Shown here in pieces: positions 61,676 through 64,000 of a stretch of 64,000 nucleotides of DNA (the first letter of the stretch is position 1; each line of letters starts with the position of its first letter). The notes beneath the pieces were generated by a model. That model was not told the origin of the DNA. It worked only from the letters and a program-made list of their open reading frames with translations, and searched no databases. The position numbers and the translations under genes were made by a program. Origin of the DNA: Alphaproteobacteria bacterium (GTDB lineage Bacteria; Pseudomonadota; Alphaproteobacteria; Rhodobacterales; Rhodobacteraceae); NCBI GenBank assembly GCA_030425185.1, contig JAUIAU010000001.1, positions 62,001 through 126,000 of the forward strand, given 5' to 3'.

Positions 61676-62806
61676 CTATCCCATCCGTCCGGGGTTCAGC
61701 AGGCCGCGCGGATCGAACTGCGCGCGCAGGCCCTTGGTGATCGCCGCCAGCGGCGCGGGGTCCGGCTGGAACACCGGCAGGCGGGTGCGGGTCTCGGCAC
61801 TCGCCCGCACCAGCGTGGCATGGCCGTCGAACCGGCCCAGCCGGGCCCGCGCATCGGTGCCGGGCGGCAGCTCGGCCCACACCAGCCCGCCGCCCCAGTC
61901 ATAGAGCACCCGGTCCGCGTTCAGTTTCGCCACCAGCGCGGGCGCGTCCGAGGGCTTCAGCGACAGCCGCCACACGTCGCCCCCGGTGCCGTGGAACGGC
62001 GCCGCGTCGCGGATCCAGGCCCAGCCCTCGGCGGTGCGGACCGGGTCCGTCTCGACCGTGCTCGGCCCGAACTCCGCCAGCAGCGCCTGCAGCCTCGCCG
62101 TCCTGTAGTCCACCTGTTCGGCGAACCCCTCGACCCGCAGCATGGTCACCGGAGGCCCGTCAGGGCCCGCGCAGACATGCGCCGCCCCCGACACCTCGAA
62201 GGGCGAACCCAGCGCCATCGCCAGCGCCTCGACCGCGCGCGCGTCGCTCAAACCCTCGATCATCACGACGCCGGCGGCATCGGGCCGCGGCAGCACCTTG
62301 AAGGCGACCTCGGTCAGCACCCCCAGCGTGCCGTGCGAACCTGCCAGCAGCTTCACGAGGTCGTAGCCGGTGACGTTCTTCATCACCCGGCCGCCGTTCT
62401 TGATGATCTCGCCGCGCCCGTCCACGAAGCGCACGCCGATCAGGCTGTCGCGGCAGGCCCCGACCTGGATCCGACGCGGCCCGCTGACATTGGCGGCGAC
62501 CACGCCGCCGATGGTCGGCTCTCCTGCGGTCCCGAGCAGCCCGCGGTGATCCATCGGCTCGAAGGGCAGGCGCTGGTTGCCCTCGGCAAGCGCGGCCTCG
62601 ATCTCGGCCAGCGGCGTCCCCGCCCCGGCCACCAGCGTCAGCGCGCCCGGCTCGTAGAGGCGGATCCCCGCGAACCCGGCAGTGGACAGCGGTGTCGCCG
62701 CCACCGGCGCGCCCACCGGCCGGGTGCCACCGCCGACGATCTCGAACGGGCCGGTCGCGTCGCGCAGGACCGCGCTCAGCTCGGCTTCGGTGCTCGGTGC
62801 CAGCAT
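61676..62806 (-). CDS. glcE: Glycolate oxidase FAD-binding subunit GlcE
   Basis: The 376-aa FAD_binding_4 protein shows EIVGGGTRPVGAPV, GTAGEPTIGGVVAANVSGPR, GVRFVDGRGEIIKNGGRVMK and NVTGYDLVKLLAGSHGTLGV, all GlcE hallmarks. It is shorter than GlcD and works in the same complex, oxidising glycolate to glyoxylate. Confidence 0.95.
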   Translation of the reverse strand: MLAPSTEAELSAVLRDATGPFEIVGGGTRPVGAPVAATPLSTAGFAGIRLYEPGALTLVAGAGTPLAEIEAALAEGNQRLPFEPMDHRGLLGTAGEPTIGGVVAANVSGPRRIQVGACRDSLIGVRFVDGRGEIIKNGGRVMKNVTGYDLVKLLAGSHGTLGVLTEVAFKVLPRPDAAGVVMIEGLSDARAVEALAMALGSPFEVSGAAHVCAGPDGPPVTMLRVEGFAEQVDYRTARLQALLAEFGPSTVETDPVRTAEGWAWIRDAAPFHGTGGDVWRLSLKPSDAPALVAKLNADRVLYDWGGGLVWAELPPGTDARARLGRFDGHATLVRASAETRTRLPVFQPDPAPLAAITKGLRAQFDPRGLLNPGRMG

Positions 62807-62813
62807 CGCCGCA

Positions 62814-62839
62814 CCCCTCTTCTTGGCAAAAAATACTCC
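62814..62839 (-). repeat. Dispersed intergenic element, copy 2
   Basis: Read on the minus strand this is GGAGTATTTTTTGCCAAGAA then GAGGGG, between glcD and glcE, preceded by a GGGGC/GCCCC hairpin. It matches the copy at 54351-54380 in most positions. Confidence 0.5.
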
Positions 62840-62870
62840 GGGGTCCGGGGCGGAGCCCCGGTCCGCGGTC

Positions 62871-64000
62871 TCAGGCCGCCGCGGCGGCCGGTTCCCGGCG
62901 CGAGGCCGTGACGGTCAGCGGGAACACCTTGGCCGGGTTCAAGAGCCAGGCCGGATCGAACACGTCCTTGACCCTGAGCTGGGCTTCCATGTCGCCCTCG
63001 GTGAACTGGGCGTGCATCAGGTCGCGCTTCTCGATCCCCACGCCGTGCTCGCCGGTCAGGCAGCCGCCGACCTCGACGCAGAGCTTCAGGATGTCCGCCC
63101 CCATCGCCTCGCACAGCTCCAGGTCGCCCGATTTGTTGGCATCGAACAGGATCAGCGGGTGCATGTTGCCGTCCCCGGCATGGAACACGTTGGCGACGTC
63201 CAGCCCGTATTTCTTCGACAGCTCCTTGATGCCGCCCAGCACGCGCGGCAGTTCGCTGACCGGGATCGTGCCGTCGAGGCACATGTAGTCGTTGATCTGC
63301 CCCATCGCGCCGAAGGCCGACTTCCGCCCGAGCCAGATCTTCTTCGACTCGTCCTCGGACTGGCTCTCGCGCAGTTCCACAGGGTTGTGGCGCAGCGCGA
63401 TCTGCTTGATCAGGCCGAGCTGCATGTCGATCTCGGCCGGGCTGCCCTCGACCTCGACGATCAGCAGTGCCTCGCACATCGGGTAGCCGGCCTTGGCAAA
63501 GGCCTCGGTCGCCTCGATGCAGGGCCGGTCCATGAACTCGATCGCCACCGGCAGGACGCCCGCCTTGATGATGTCGCTGACGCAGGCCCCGGCGACCTCG
63601 TTCGAGTCGAAGCCCATCAGCACCGGCCGCGCGCCCTCGGGCTTGCGCAGGATGCGCAGCGTGGCCTCGGTCACGACGCCCAGTTGCCCTTCCGAACCGC
63701 AGATCACGCCCAGCAGGTCCAGACCGCCCGCATCGAGATGCGCGCCGCCGATCTCGACCACGGTGCCGTCCATCAGCACCATCGTCACGCCCATCAGGTT
63801 GTTGGTGGTCACGCCATATTTCAGGCAATGCGCCCCGCCCGAGTTCATCGCGATATTGCCCGCGATGGCACAGGCCAGCTGCGACGAGGGGTCGGGGGCA
63901 TAGAAGAACTCTTCCGCCTCGACCGCGCCGGTCACGCTGAGGTTGGTGCGCCCGGACTGCACCCGGATGTAGCGGTCGGCGTAATTCGTCTCCAGCACCC
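62871..64000 (-). CDS. glcD: Glycolate oxidase FAD subunit GlcD, C-terminal part
   Basis: The frame runs from the stop at 62871 to the window edge, so the N-terminus is missing. About 376 codons are visible: NLSVTGAVEAEEFFYAPDPS, NSGGAHCLKYGVTTNNLMG, GSEGQLGVVTEATLRI, VFHAGDGNMHPLILFD and GGCLTGEHGVGIEKRDLM, matching the FAD-binding and FAD-linked oxidase C-terminal domains. With GlcE and GlcF it oxidises glycolate. It is the upstream gene of the glcDEF cluster here. Confidence 0.95.
   Translation of the reverse strand, partial: VLETNYADRYIRVQSGRTNLSVTGAVEAEEFFYAPDPSSQLACAIAGNIAMNSGGAHCLKYGVTTNNLMGVTMVLMDGTVVEIGGAHLDAGGLDLLGVICGSEGQLGVVTEATLRILRKPEGARPVLMGFDSNEVAGACVSDIIKAGVLPVAIEFMDRPCIEATEAFAKAGYPMCEALLIVEVEGSPAEIDMQLGLIKQIALRHNPVELRESQSEDESKKIWLGRKSAFGAMGQINDYMCLDGTIPVSELPRVLGGIKELSKKYGLDVANVFHAGDGNMHPLILFDANKSGDLELCEAMGADILKLCVEVGGCLTGEHGVGIEKRDLMHAQFTEGDMEAQLRVKDVFDPAWLLNPAKVFPLTVTASRREPAAAAA

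Overview
The window looks like a chromosomal segment of an alphaproteobacterium of the Rhodobacterales (Rhodobacter/roseobacter type). The DNA is very GC-rich and gene-dense. It carries the ethylmalonyl-CoA pathway genes ccr, ecm, mch and mcl2, a LuxI/LuxR pair, an H-NS/HvrA-like protein, NnrU, and a TCA block ordered sdhCDA-lipoprotein-sdhB / mdh / sucCDAB-lpdA. From memory, this order resembles the Rhodobacter sphaeroides chromosome around ccr-mch-mcl2-mdh-suc. The genus cannot be set from sequence alone.

Layout. 1-4.6 kb: 3' end of glnD, murJ, a rhomboid-fold protein, trpS, a flavodoxin-like oxidoreductase. 4.7-8.0 kb: a 39-codon gene, a class IV aminotransferase, a universal stress protein, and nfu-tsaB-rimI behind a promoter with an Irr-like dyad. 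8.2-13 kb: a BMP-type ABC importer (binding protein, double ATPase, two permeases), probably for nucleosides. 13-15.5 kb: a TauE-type exporter with its TIGR02186 partner, then an SDR. 15.5-18.9 kb: a minus-strand quorum-sensing locus (66-aa protein, luxR, luxI, RecD-like helicase, Lrp-type ligand domain) with a perfect CtrA box upstream. 19-26.3 kb: ccr, an acyltransferase, ecm, an H-NS-like gene, deoD and an aldo/keto reductase. 26.3-34.6 kb: rhlE with a hairpin-rich leader, a DUF1989 protein with creD, ornithine decarboxylase with a structured leader, a membrane acyltransferase overlapping a BNR-repeat gene, and a ZIP transporter. 34.6-54.2 kb: the TCA and ethylmalonyl-CoA block, interrupted by a toxin-antitoxin module, a frameshifted pepT and an unusual 133-aa gene. 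54.4-64 kb: an SDR/P1-peptidase cluster, an arylformamidase-like hydrolase, gabD, hsp20, a trypsin-like protein and glcFED (glcD cut by the window end).

How it fits together. Succinyl-CoA synthetase, 2-oxoglutarate dehydrogenase, succinate dehydrogenase and malate dehydrogenase lie beside the enzymes that carry acetyl-CoA carbon through ethylmalonyl-CoA to malate. The most interesting signal I found is a paired operator. Two TGTGATCAC palindromes with centres 21 bp apart lie upstream of sdhC, and the same arrangement lies upstream of sucC, 6.7 kb away on the other strand. This suggests one regulator controls both TCA operons. Other notable structure: 18-bp direct repeats flank the toxin-antitoxin module and touch the mdh terminator, a string of perfect hairpins precedes rhlE, 11-bp tandem repeats precede lpdA, and a CtrA box sits at the quorum-sensing operon. 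No tRNA, rRNA, CRISPR array, insertion sequence or prophage was seen. No gene-free stretch exceeds 300 bases.
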